NCBI GenBank assembly: GCA_938023705.1
Contig: CALJDJ010000021.1
Coordinates: 1 to 28,057, forward strand
DNA: 28,057 nucleotides
Direction of reading: 5' to 3'
From: an uncultured Collinsella sp.
Lineage (GTDB): Bacteria; Actinomycetota; Coriobacteriia; Coriobacteriales; Coriobacteriaceae
The stretch's first letter is position 1. Every line of letters begins with the position of its first letter. Below are positions 1 through 7,320 of this stretch, piece after piece. The notes below the pieces were generated by a model. It had not been told where the DNA came from. It saw nothing but the letters and a program-made list of their open reading frames with translations, and searched no databases. A program made the position numbers and the translations under genes.

Positions 1-170
1 ACGGCATGACCGACACCATGGGCCGTATGCACTCCGACGCCCAGTTCGCCGGTTCTTCCTCCGTGCCTGCGCACGTTGACATGATGGGTCTCATCGGCAT
101 GGGCAACAACCCCATGGTCGGTGCCACCGTCGCCTGCGCTGTCGCCGTCGAGGAGGCCCTCAAGGCCTAA
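1..170 (+). CDS. C-terminal end of an unidentified protein (partial)
   Basis: An open frame enters from the left edge and stops with TAA at 168-170. It leaves 55 readable residues that are rich in Gly, Met and Ala and end in VACAVAVEEALKA. The codon use (GCC, GTC, GGC) is that of a real gene here, and an intrinsic terminator follows 35 bases later, which supports this as a true 3' end. The Gly/Met-rich tail does not match a family I can name with confidence, so I give no function. The gene starts outside the window. Confidence 0.7.
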   Translation, partial: GMTDTMGRMHSDAQFAGSSSVPAHVDMMGLIGMGNNPMVGATVACAVAVEEALKA

Positions 171-205
171 TCGCGCCCGCGCGATGCTCATATAGTTGAG
201 CTTTG

Positions 206-238
206 GAGCCGCTATCCACCCGGGTAGCGGCTCTTTTT
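206..238 (+). terminator. Intrinsic terminator of the left-edge gene
   Basis: A perfect 9-bp stem, GAGCCGCTA (206-214) with TAGCGGCTC (225-233), and a 10-base loop are followed by five T (234-238). The position just after the stop at 170 assigns it to the partial gene. Confidence 0.85.
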
Positions 239-426
239 GTTTGCGCAGTCGCAGGGTAACTAATGCCGATATATCAGTTGTGGCGAAATACGAGATGTAA
301 CGAGATGGAATGTCAGAGCGTCCATGACGCCCACCTGTCATAATTGCCCTTTACCGATTTGCCGAGTCTTTGCGGCCCCATTACCGATCACCCGTGCGAC
401 AATGAGCCGGACGAGAAAGGAATCCG

Positions 427-1953
427 ATGGAATCAACTGACGTACTGGTAATTGGATCTGGCATTGCGGGCCTTTGCGCCGCCATCGAAGCGGCACGCGC
501 GGGCGCAACCGTCACTGTGGCAAGCGCCGGCAAAACTATGAGTGGATCGAGCTTCTTCCCCGGAACCTGGGGCCTGGGGCTTATCGGTCCCACCGACGCG
601 GCCGACGAACAGGACCTCATCAACACCATCCAGACCGTGGGCGGCGGCGTCGCCGACCCTACGCTTGTCCAGACGTTTGTCCACGGCATTCCCCAGGCAA
701 TTGAATGGCTCGAGCAAGACCTGGGCGTTGAGCTTCAGCGTCCGCAAAGTGCTGAGAGCGCTCAGCAAAAGCAGTTTATCCCCTGCTTTGACCACAAGAC
801 GCGCATGTGGCGCGGCCTCACCCGCAAGCCCCTTGAGGACGCGTGTATGGCCCAGATCGAGTCTCTCAGCATTCGCCTGCTCCCCCGCCACGAGCTTATA
901 GACCTTGTTGAGGATACAACCGGGAAGATTGCCGGCGCCGTACTCTACGACCGCGCAAGCGAGCATCTCGTGCCCATGGCAGCTAAGGCCACTATCATTG
1001 CTGCGGGCGGCACCGGCGGCCTATTCGAGCGCAGCCTCACTTCCGCCGACGTACTCAGCTCATCACAGGGAATCGCGCTGGCGCACGGTGCGTCCCTTTC
1101 TAATATAGAGTTCATGCAGATGATGACCGGCTTCATCGAGCCTAAGCGAAACCTTGTCTTTAACGAAAAGACCTGGCGTTACGTACATGTAGACCAGCCG
1201 GTCGATATCGCCGACGACATGCTGGACGATCTGCTTGAGCAACGCTCCGGATATGGTCCCTTCACTTCGCGCCTAGCTTCCCGCGCCATCGATCTTGCCA
1301 TCGATCAAGCAGGCGCCGAAGGCCTGGCGCTCCACTACGACTTCCCCCGCGAGGACGTCCCCGAGTTTGTGCAGACCTTTGCCACCTGGCTGCAAGACGA
1401 GCACGGCATCGCACCGACCGACGAGATGCGTGTGGCGATGTATGCCCACGCTGCCAATGGCGGCATCAAAATAGACAAGACTGCGTACACGGGCGTTGAA
1501 GGCCTGTATGCCTGCGGCGAGGCGACAGGCGGCATGCACGGCGCCGATCGCATCGGAGGCCTGTCGAGCGCCAACGGCATCGTATTTGGGCGCATCGCGG
1601 GCGCATCGGCAGCCCAGGCAGCACAGAATGCACCTGAGGCAGCCCTGAAGGCGGATATCGCCCTCCCCCAGTACGGCATTGCCACAACAGATGCCGAACG
1701 CCTGACACGCAGCCTTAAGCATACGATGAGTACCTATTGCATGATCAACCGCACCGAGACGGGCCTCTACACAGCGCTGCAGGAGATTGAGAGCCTGAAG
1801 GCGGAAGCAACGACTCTGAGAATGCGAAACGCTCATGACAGCCAAGTCGCAGCCCTTGCCCGCTTGGAATCGCAGATTCAGCTAGCACAGGAAATGGTCA
1901 AAGCCATGCGCAACCGAACCGAAAGTCTCGGTTCCCATTATCGAGCAGACTAA
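427..1953 (+). CDS. FAD-dependent oxidoreductase, fumarate reductase/succinate dehydrogenase flavoprotein type
   Basis: This 508-residue protein opens with an FAD-binding Rossmann motif (GSGIAG, residues 10-15). It keeps the flavoprotein-subunit signature near the end of the catalytic part: HAANGGI around 341-347, then GLYACGEATGGMHGADRIGG around 358-377. The last ~100 residues are helical, as in succinate dehydrogenase, fumarate reductase and L-aspartate oxidase flavoproteins. There is no signal peptide, twin-arginine motif or haem-binding CXXCH, so it should be cytoplasmic, unlike the exported flavocytochrome fumarate reductases of related anaerobes. No iron-sulfur or membrane-anchor subunit is adjacent. 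An AGAAAGGA ribosome-binding site lies just upstream of the ATG. The substrate cannot be read from the sequence. A reductase of a fumarate-like or other unsaturated acid is the family expectation, and aspartate oxidase is less likely because nadA and nadC are not nearby. Confidence 0.85.
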   Translation: MESTDVLVIGSGIAGLCAAIEAARAGATVTVASAGKTMSGSSFFPGTWGLGLIGPTDAADEQDLINTIQTVGGGVADPTLVQTFVHGIPQAIEWLEQDLGVELQRPQSAESAQQKQFIPCFDHKTRMWRGLTRKPLEDACMAQIESLSIRLLPRHELIDLVEDTTGKIAGAVLYDRASEHLVPMAAKATIIAAGGTGGLFERSLTSADVLSSSQGIALAHGASLSNIEFMQMMTGFIEPKRNLVFNEKTWRYVHVDQPVDIADDMLDDLLEQRSGYGPFTSRLASRAIDLAIDQAGAEGLALHYDFPREDVPEFVQTFATWLQDEHGIAPTDEMRVAMYAHAANGGIKIDKTAYTGVEGLYACGEATGGMHGADRIGGLSSANGIVFGRIAGASAAQAAQNAPEAALKADIALPQYGIATTDAERLTRSLKHTMSTYCMINRTETGLYTALQEIESLKAEATTLRMRNAHDSQVAALARLESQIQLAQEMVKAMRNRTESLGSHYRAD

Positions 1954-1995
1954 ACTGAACACCTATCTAAAGCAGAACACAACTAATCGATATCT

Positions 1996-2031
1996 ATGGC
2001 CCCCGTGAACTCGAAGTGGCACGGGGCCCAT
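1996..2031. other. Near-perfect 12-bp inverted repeat between the flavoprotein and dinD
   Basis: ATGGCCCCCGTG (1996-2007) pairs with CACGGGGCCCAT (2020-2031) with one mismatch across a 12-base spacer. No T tract follows on either side, so it is a weak terminator candidate. It could instead be an operator in front of dinD. I see no other signal between 1954 and 2103. Confidence 0.4.
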
Positions 2032-2114
2032 ACGTGTCCGCACGGCAGCGTATCCTTACTCCGAATACAGAGCGGGCAAAGCCCGCATAGACAATAGATC
2101 AGCGAGGGGGAGAT

Positions 2115-2975
2115 ATGGACAGTAGAGATATCGAGAAGTGGCGTGTCAAACTTGACAGCTACGCCCATGTAGAAGACGGCGTTGAGTATTGGCTCGCACG
2201 CGATTTAATGGAGCCCCTCGGATACACCCAATGGCGTAATTTTGAGACTGCGGTTAAGAGATCCATGGCATCGTGTGACACCAATAAAATGCCTGTTGCC
2301 GCCCATTTTGCTGAGGCCAGCAAAATGGTAGATGCCGGCATCGCCAAACGAGCCGTAAAAGACTACAAGCTGACACGCTACGCATGCTATTTAATCGCCC
2401 AAAACGGAGATTCAAACAAGCCAGAGATCGCGCTCGCCCAGGCATACTTTGCCGTGCAGACGCGCCGCCAAGAGCTCATAGAGCAGCGCTTCGCAGAGAT
2501 TCAGCGCTTACAGGCGCGCCACTCGCTATCCGATTCAGAGAAACAGCTCTCGGGTATTGCGTTCAAACGCGGCGTGGACTCCAAAGGATTCGCGATCATC
2601 AAGTCGAAGGGCGACGAAGCGTTATTCGGCGGCAGAAGCACGGCGGAAATGAAGCAGCAGCTCGGCATATCCAAGAGCGCGGCATTGGCGGACAGGTTAG
2701 CCGATGTCCTCATCAAAGCAAAGGACCTTACGAACTCGATGACGGCCTTCAACGCCGAGGAACACGACCTGTACGGTCTGGACCAGATCAAGCAAGAGCA
2801 CGTCGAGAACAACACAAGCGTGCGTGGCAGCCTCATCGACCGCGGAATTGTCCCCGAGAACCTGCCACCTGCCGAGGATACAAAAAAGCTCGAGCGTCGC
2901 GTGAAGGCAGCGGAGAAGAAACTCAAGGAAGGTACTGACGGTTTTACCGATCCCCAGGGTAGACTCGATCTGTGA
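2115..2975 (+). CDS. dinD: DinD-like DNA-damage-inducible protein
   Basis: This 286-residue protein carries the DinD hallmark blocks: YWLARDLMEPLGYTQWRNFE near residues 26-45 (BRO-N-like domain), then DYKLTRYACYLIAQNGD and AQAYFAVQTRRQEL around 95-135. The length is close to that of the E. coli DinD family. The C-terminus ends in a charged helix (KKLERRVKAAEKKLKEG) that may form a coiled coil. In E. coli DinD is SOS-induced and antagonises RecA filaments, and the same role here is inferred from family membership. The start is fixed by a strong purine-rich ribosome-binding site (GAGGGGGA, 2104-2111). I looked for a GAAC-N4-GTTC LexA box between 1954 and 2114 and found none, so SOS control is not visible. 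The gene is monocistronic, converges on the tRNA pair, and is of a type often carried on mobile DNA. Confidence 0.88.
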   Translation: MDSRDIEKWRVKLDSYAHVEDGVEYWLARDLMEPLGYTQWRNFETAVKRSMASCDTNKMPVAAHFAEASKMVDAGIAKRAVKDYKLTRYACYLIAQNGDSNKPEIALAQAYFAVQTRRQELIEQRFAEIQRLQARHSLSDSEKQLSGIAFKRGVDSKGFAIIKSKGDEALFGGRSTAEMKQQLGISKSAALADRLADVLIKAKDLTNSMTAFNAEEHDLYGLDQIKQEHVENNTSVRGSLIDRGIVPENLPPAEDTKKLERRVKAAEKKLKEGTDGFTDPQGRLDL

Positions 2976-3018
2976 AAGCGGCCGTGCCCTTTCGGGTTCG
3001 ACCCCATGAAAGGTCAAC

Positions 3019-3049
3019 AAAAAAGACGGCCAACTTTCGTTGACCGTCT
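3019..3049 (-). terminator. Terminator of the tRNA-His/tRNA-Lys unit
   Basis: Read on the minus strand, AGACGGTCAAC, a GAAA tetraloop and GTTGGCCGTCT form an 11-bp stem (one G-U pair) followed by a T run (A tract at 3019-3024 on the plus strand). It begins about 10 bases after the CCA end of tRNA-Lys. dinD converges on it from the other side. Confidence 0.85.
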
Positions 3050-3059
3050 AAACATGCTT

Positions 3060-3135
3060 TGGTGGGCCGTCAGGGGGTCGAACCCTGGACCTTGGGATTA
3101 AGAGTCCCCTGCTCTACCAACTGAGCTAACGACCC
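3060..3135 (-). tRNA. tRNA-Lys (anticodon CTT)
   Basis: The minus strand reads a full cloverleaf. The acceptor GGGTCGT pairs with ACGGCCC (one G-U), the D arm is GCTC...GAGC, the anticodon loop CTCTTAA has CTT at positions 34-36, and the T loop is TTCGACC. The discriminator A and the 3' CCA are encoded (CCA at 3060-3062 complement). It lies 22 bases downstream of tRNA-His and should be co-transcribed with it. Confidence 0.96.
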
Positions 3136-3157
3136 GATATCAACACGAAGCAAGAAC

Positions 3158-3235
3158 TGGGGTGGGTAAAGGGACTCGAACCCTCGACCTACGGGACCAC
3201 AACCCGTCGCTCTAGCCAACTGAGCTACACCCACC
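3158..3235 (-). tRNA. tRNA-His (anticodon GTG)
   Basis: The minus strand folds as tRNA-His. The acceptor GTGGGTG pairs with TACCCAC, the anticodon loop is TTGTGGT with GTG, the discriminator is C73, and an extra G is encoded at position -1 (complement of 3235). This extra G-1:C73 pair is the tRNA-His identity feature. The 3' CCA is encoded. It is the first gene of a two-tRNA unit. Confidence 0.96.
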
Positions 3236-3261
3236 GTGTCCTGTGCGCTTCGCGCTCGACT

Positions 3262-3290
3262 ATTATTGCAAGGAACGCCACGCGATGCAA
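3262..3290 (-). promoter_or_regulatory. Promoter of the tRNA-His/tRNA-Lys unit
   Basis: On the minus strand, TTGCAT (plus 3285-3290) and AATAAT (plus 3262-3267) are separated by exactly 17 bases and sit about 27 bases before the mature 5' end of tRNA-His. Both boxes are close to the sigma-70/SigA consensus. This places non-coding sequence where a longer aminotransferase reading frame would otherwise run. Confidence 0.65.
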
Positions 3291-3398
3291 GCCCCAATTT
3301 TCAAGAATTTTGAAAAGAGTTTTTCGAGGCCGTTTCGAGCAAATCCCACCGGTTCCATAGGAGTAAACTTGCTCCACCCAATGCTCGAAAGGATAGGC

Positions 3399-4580
3399 AT
3401 GAAAGAACTCTCCAACCGCACGGCGGCGTTTACCGATTCCGTCATCCGCCGTATGACGCGCATCTCCAACAAGTATGGCGCCGTCAACCTGTCGCAGGGC
3501 TTCCCTGACTTCGATCCCCCGGCGCAGCTGCTCGATAGCCTCAGCACCATCGCCACCGACCCCAAGCCGCTTTACCACCAGTACTCCATCACCTGGGGCT
3601 CCCAGGCCATGCGTGAGGCGCTTGCCGCCAAGCAGGAGCACTTTATGGGCATATCGATCAACCCCAACGAGAACATCGTGGTCACCTGCGGCTCCACCGA
3701 GGCCATGATGGCCGCCATGATGACGATCACGAACCCCGGCGACAAGGTCGTCATCTTCTCGCCGTTCTACGAGAACTACGGCGCCGACACGATCCTTTCG
3801 GGTGCGGAGCCTATCTACGTGCCGCTCAACCCGCCCACCTTTGACTTTGACCGTGAGGTCCTGGAGGCGGCCTTCCGCGACAACGATCCCAAGGCGATCG
3901 TTCTATGCAACCCGTCCAACCCCTGCGGCAAGGTCTTTACCCGCGAGGAGCTCACCCTTATCGCCGACCTGTGCAAAAAGTATGACGCCTACTGCATCAC
4001 CGACGAGGTCTACGAGCACATCGTCTACGCGCCCCACGAGCACGTGTACATGGCCACGCTGCCCGGCATGTTTGAGCGCACCATCAGTTGCAGCTCGCTA
4101 TCCAAGACCTACTCCATCACCGGCTGGCGCCTGGGCTACACCATCGCTCCTGCCGAAATCACCGAGCGCATCAAAAAGGTTCACGACTTCCTCACCGTGG
4201 GCGCCGCCGCTCCCCTGCAAGAGGCCGTCGTCACCGCCCTCAACTTCGACGACAGCTATTACCAGGAGGTCCTCGACCTCTACACCGCCAAGCGCGACCT
4301 ATTCTGTCAGGGACTCGACAGCATCGGACTCACGCACAACGTGCCGCAGGGCGCCTACTACGTGATGATGGATATCTCGGAGTTTGGCTATAACAGCGAC
4401 CTCGACTTCTGCGAGGATTTGGCCTCCAAGGTGGGCGTGGGCGCCGTGCCCGGCTCGAGCTTCTTCCGCGAGCCCGTCAACCATCTGATTCGTTTCCACT
4501 TTGCCAAACGAGACGAGACGCTTAACGCGGCACTGGAGAACCTCAAGTCTCTGCGTGATAAAATCGAACCGCGCGGGTAA
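3399..4580 (+). CDS. PLP-dependent class I/II aminotransferase
   Basis: This 393-residue fold-type I aminotransferase matches the aspartate/methionine/kynurenine aminotransferase group in length. Visible marks are NLSQGFPDFDPP near the N-terminus, the cofactor-binding NPSNPCGKVF block, DEVYEHIVY, and the Schiff-base lysine in SSLSKTYSITGWRLGY (Lys236). The C-terminal domain ends with the substrate-carboxylate arginine region (NHLIRFHFAKRDE). I chose the ATG at 3399 because GAAAGGA lies 6-12 bases upstream and homology begins at once. The frame is open further upstream, but that part overlaps the tRNA promoter. An in-frame ATG at 3381 is the alternative. The substrate is not readable. It is followed after 17 bases by a broken ROK gene. 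Confidence 0.9.
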   Translation: MKELSNRTAAFTDSVIRRMTRISNKYGAVNLSQGFPDFDPPAQLLDSLSTIATDPKPLYHQYSITWGSQAMREALAAKQEHFMGISINPNENIVVTCGSTEAMMAAMMTITNPGDKVVIFSPFYENYGADTILSGAEPIYVPLNPPTFDFDREVLEAAFRDNDPKAIVLCNPSNPCGKVFTREELTLIADLCKKYDAYCITDEVYEHIVYAPHEHVYMATLPGMFERTISCSSLSKTYSITGWRLGYTIAPAEITERIKKVHDFLTVGAAAPLQEAVVTALNFDDSYYQEVLDLYTAKRDLFCQGLDSIGLTHNVPQGAYYVMMDISEFGYNSDLDFCEDLASKVGVGAVPGSSFFREPVNHLIRFHFAKRDETLNAALENLKSLRDKIEPRG

Positions 4581-4597
4581 GGACGGCCCGGCACTAA

Positions 4598-5035
4598 ATG
4601 CACCCCGAGGCCGGCCACATCCTGGTCACGCGCGACCCGCGCGACACCATCGGCGAGCACAGCGGCTGCCCCTTCCACGACAACTGCCTCGAGGGCCTCA
4701 TCGCCGGTCCCGGCGTCAAAAAGCGCTGGGGTGGCAAGAGCGCCGGAGAGATGGCCGATGACCCGGAGGCCATGGACCTGCTCGCCGGCTATCTGGCGCA
4801 GGCGCTCATGACCTACATCCTGTGCTACGCACCGCAAAAGATCGTCATCGGTGGCGGCGTGGCCGACCACACCCCCATCGTGCCGCTCGCGCGCAAGAAG
4901 TGCGCCGAGATGCTCAACGGCTACATCGTCACGCCCGAGATGGCCGACATTGATAGCTATATCGTCAACAACAGCCTCGAGGGCAAACAGGGCATTATGG
5001 GCTGCTTGGCCCTGGGCGCTCAGGCGCTTCAGTAG
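4598..5035 (+). pseudogene. Truncated ROK-family sugar kinase (fructokinase type), C-terminal half only
   Basis: The 145 residues correspond to the C-terminal half of ROK fructokinases. HPEAGHILV opens the zinc-binding segment, with GCPFHDNCLEGLIAGPGVKKRWG supplying the Cys/His ligands and the CLEG...SGP-like block, then KIVIGGGVA (the second glycine-rich element) and a normal C-terminus. The N-terminal ATP-binding and sugar-binding half, normally about 150 residues with a DxGGT-type motif, is absent. An in-frame TAA (4595-4597) lies directly before the first ATG, and only 17 bases separate it from the aminotransferase stop. The upstream GGACG is a poor and distant ribosome-binding site. I read it as the remnant of a 5' deletion that joined two unrelated genes. 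A short expressed protein is possible but could not be a kinase. Confidence 0.75.
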
Positions 5036-5117
5036 CAGACGCACCCACAGGGCGTGGCGCGCCCGGCAAATCCGACCTACGGAACGACGCCACCACGCCT
5101 CATATAAGCCCTCAAAT

Positions 5118-5164
5118 AAAAAAGGCCGCCTAGGACCAAACAATACGTCCTAGGCGGCTTTTTT
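5118..5164. terminator. Bidirectional terminator between the ROK remnant and the VanZ gene
   Basis: GCCGCCTAGGAC (5125-5136) and GTCCTAGGCGGC (5147-5158) form a perfect 12-bp stem. An A tract lies before it (5118-5123) and six T after it (5159-5164), so it can end transcripts from both sides. The last codons and the TAG stop of the VanZ-like gene lie inside the right arm. Confidence 0.9.
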
Positions 5165-5599
5165 GGCGCGCATCAGCGGCCGTAAGAGATATCGGAGCAC
5201 AACGCCCGTTGCCGCACCACAGCAGTCGATCATCACATCGGTGATCATGCCGGCGCGTCCCGGCACAAAGAGCTGAATCGTCTCGTCGATCGAGGGAATC
5301 AGCAGCAGGAACACCGCCGTGGGCAGCAGCACGTCAAAGGTGCGCCGGCCCTCAAAATCAAAGGCGTGCGTTGCCAAGATACCAAGCACCATATACTCGG
5401 TAAAATGCGCGCACTTGCGAACAACAAAGTTGGTCACCCATGCATATGGAAGTCCCACGCCGTGCAGGAAACCGCGGATAGCTTCCATGACCGTTAGGCT
5501 CAGCGAGCCCGACCCCGAGCCGGGAACCAGCGAATTGCCCCAGATCAAGAGCGCCATCAGGCAGGTCACGACCGCCCATTTTCGATTGATCTTAACCAT
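5150..5599 (-). CDS. VanZ-like membrane protein
   Basis: This 149-residue integral membrane protein has about four hydrophobic segments. It carries both conserved VanZ-family blocks: RKCAHFTEY near residues 61-69, and DETIQLFVPGR followed by TDVMIDCCGAATG around 105-132. VanZ in enterococci gives low-level teicoplanin resistance. Most chromosomal relatives have no tested function and occur singly, so I claim the family only. The start is an ATG with GGAGG about 13 bases upstream, lying within the end of the preceding gene. Only 7 bases separate it from the stop of the 466-residue membrane protein, so the two form an operon. The stop codon is embedded in the shared terminator hairpin. Confidence 0.88.
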   Translation of the reverse strand: MVKINRKWAVVTCLMALLIWGNSLVPGSGSGSLSLTVMEAIRGFLHGVGLPYAWVTNFVVRKCAHFTEYMVLGILATHAFDFEGRRTFDVLLPTAVFLLLIPSIDETIQLFVPGRAGMITDVMIDCCGAATGVVLRYLLRPLMRAKKAA

Positions 5600-5606
5600 G
5601 CAGAAG

Positions 5607-7007
5607 TTATGCCTCCGCGCGGAGCGGCGCGAAGCTGGCGGTACCGCCCTCGATAACGCTCAGATAGGCACGGCCCGTACGCTTGGCGGTAGAGGACTGC
5701 AGGCGCTCGATCTCTTCCTCGAGGATCTGATTGACGCGCTCGTGACGACGATTTTCCATAATGCCGGCGGCAATAGCCTCGGCTCGCTCGATGCTCTCAC
5801 GCGAGATGCGGGCAGTATCCTCGGGGAACACAGCGCTGTGACGGCCGACATAGGCGGGGGCAGCAGGCTGAGGGGCAGTGACGGGAGCGGGGGCTGCAAC
5901 AGGAGCAGGCTCGTCAATCTCATCCAGAATCGCGGTGGCGGCGGCCCACATGTCCTCGTGGCCTGAGTAATCGGCCATAGGGACATCAACCTCGAGCGAA
6001 GCGTCCGGAAGGTCGCCGGTGTCGATGCGATCTTGGGCATCAATCGATGCGGTGATGGCTGCAGGCTCATCGAGGTCATCGAGATCGATGTCCGCGACAC
6101 CGGAGATGATAGGCATGCTGGCGAGGTTTGCGTTGTACGGCGCAGCCTCAGCCGCCTGCTGCTGGGCAGGAGCGCCCCAAAGCGAGCTTTCGGCGGCGCG
6201 GCGGGCGGCAACGGCCTCCTCGTCCGCGGTCATGGCTTCATCAACGTACGAATTATCGGCAGAAGCGTTCGCGTCCGCCGAGGTAGCGCTGTAGGCGTTA
6301 TTGGCTGCCGCGTTGGCGACGAGTGCCACGAAAGCCGCCGTGCTGCCCGCAGGGGCGGCCTGGGAGCCAGACACGGCGCGTGCCGCGGCGGCGATGTCGT
6401 CGCGATTGAAGGAGCCGGACTGCCCGCCGTTGGTGAGCTCGTTGATGGCGACTTGATAGACGTCGCGCGAGCGTGCAGGGTCGCAGCTCACCGGCGAATC
6501 GTCGTCGAGCATGCTGTCGATCATGGACCAAGCCTCGGCCTCGTCCATAGCATCTGCGGCTCGAGCGATGGTAGGGACACCATCATCGGCATGACGGCGC
6601 TGGAACGCACCAGTCAGGCCGGAAAGGAATGCCGAGGTAGACTGCTCCGACTGAGCCTGAGAAGCAGAAGCCGCAGCGTACGGAATCGCATCCTGCTGCT
6701 GAGCTGGAATCGAGGCGGTCTTGAACTCGCTTTGATGCTGATTGAGATTGGCGGCACCGCCCATGGCATCGGGCTGGAACAGACGCTCTTCACGCTGCGC
6801 ACGATACTCGGAGATACCCAGCGAGGCGGCATAGATACCCACGCCCGCCACCGCGCCCACGGCGAAGGGAACTGCACCCGCCACGACCGTCTCGTTCACC
6901 GACGAAAACGGCAGCGTCGCGGCATACATAACCACGGGAGCGGCAAGGCCGATCCCGCACGAAAGTCCGGCAAGGACTGCTCGTTGTGTTGCATCAGAAG
7001 AAGCCAT
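5607..7007 (-). CDS. Ala-rich membrane-anchored protein of unknown function
   Basis: This 466-residue protein is not recognised. From an ATG at 7007 with a good GGGGAGAG ribosome-binding site, it opens with two adjacent hydrophobic segments (about residues 10-32 and 39-62) that could form a membrane hairpin. A long acidic Ala/Asp/Glu/Gln-rich region follows with few predicted folds (about 80-380). The tail is more charged and helical (ARISRESIERAEAIAAGIM, then RRHERVNQILEEEIERLQ, about 400-440). The middle has an acidic helical patch (AMDEAEAWSMIDSMLDDD). A TTG codon 27 bases upstream could extend it, but the ribosome-binding site favours 7007. It is co-transcribed with the VanZ-like gene. 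The architecture suggests a cytoplasmic scaffold or adaptor tethered to the membrane, which is an inference only. Confidence 0.75.
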   Translation of the reverse strand: MASSDATQRAVLAGLSCGIGLAAPVVMYAATLPFSSVNETVVAGAVPFAVGAVAGVGIYAASLGISEYRAQREERLFQPDAMGGAANLNQHQSEFKTASIPAQQQDAIPYAAASASQAQSEQSTSAFLSGLTGAFQRRHADDGVPTIARAADAMDEAEAWSMIDSMLDDDSPVSCDPARSRDVYQVAINELTNGGQSGSFNRDDIAAAARAVSGSQAAPAGSTAAFVALVANAAANNAYSATSADANASADNSYVDEAMTADEEAVAARRAAESSLWGAPAQQQAAEAAPYNANLASMPIISGVADIDLDDLDEPAAITASIDAQDRIDTGDLPDASLEVDVPMADYSGHEDMWAAATAILDEIDEPAPVAAPAPVTAPQPAAPAYVGRHSAVFPEDTARISRESIERAEAIAAGIMENRRHERVNQILEEEIERLQSSTAKRTGRAYLSVIEGGTASFAPLRAEA

Positions 7008-7143
7008 GAGCTCTCCCCATCTTCCAGCACCCAAATCGCATCATTCAGTTGGCTGCGCGAGAGAAGATGAAGCGGGGCTATGCCCCAAAGCAACGGTATA
7101 TGGTTCGTTTCATCTGCGTTTTCCGTCGCGAAGCTTAAAAGTT

Positions 7144-7172
7144 ATTATGCGAAACCGTCCTGTCGATTGCAA
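7144..7172 (-). promoter_or_regulatory. Promoter of the 466-residue protein/VanZ operon
   Basis: On the minus strand, TTGCAA (plus 7167-7172), a 17-base spacer and CATAAT (plus 7144-7149) fit a housekeeping promoter. It predicts a leader of about 130 bases before the ATG at 7007. Confidence 0.5.
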
Positions 7173-7251
7173 GTGACGATGTCGGATTGAAACGGGAAAC
7201 CTGCTGCTCGTCGGTCTTACGGTCAAAAATAAGCGCGGAGCGGCGCTATAG

Positions 7252-7282
7252 AAAAGGGCCGAGGCTCAAAGCCCCGACCCTT
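7252..7282 (-). terminator. Terminator of rho
   Basis: On the minus strand AAAGGGTCGGGGC and GCCTCGGCCCTTT form a G-C rich stem around a short TTTGA loop, and a T tract follows (A run at 7252-7255). It starts about 40 bases after the rho stop. Confidence 0.75.
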
Positions 7283-7320
7283 TATCGCATTGATGACTAT
7301 CGCTGCGCGTGGATGACAAC

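Larger units (their letters stand above)
7008..7320. other. Intergenic region between rho and the membrane-protein operon
   Basis: These 313 bases hold the ribosome-binding site and promoter of the minus-strand operon and the terminator of rho. The remaining ~130-base untranslated leader (7020-7140) shows no stem or leader peptide that I can support. Confidence 0.6.

Noticed and set aside
1954..2114. LexA box upstream of dinD
   Set aside because: GAAC words occur, but none is followed by GTTC at the right spacing.
3243..3398. N-terminal extension of the aminotransferase
   Set aside because: The stretch overlaps the tRNA promoter, lacks family similarity, and a good ribosome-binding site precedes the ATG at 3399.
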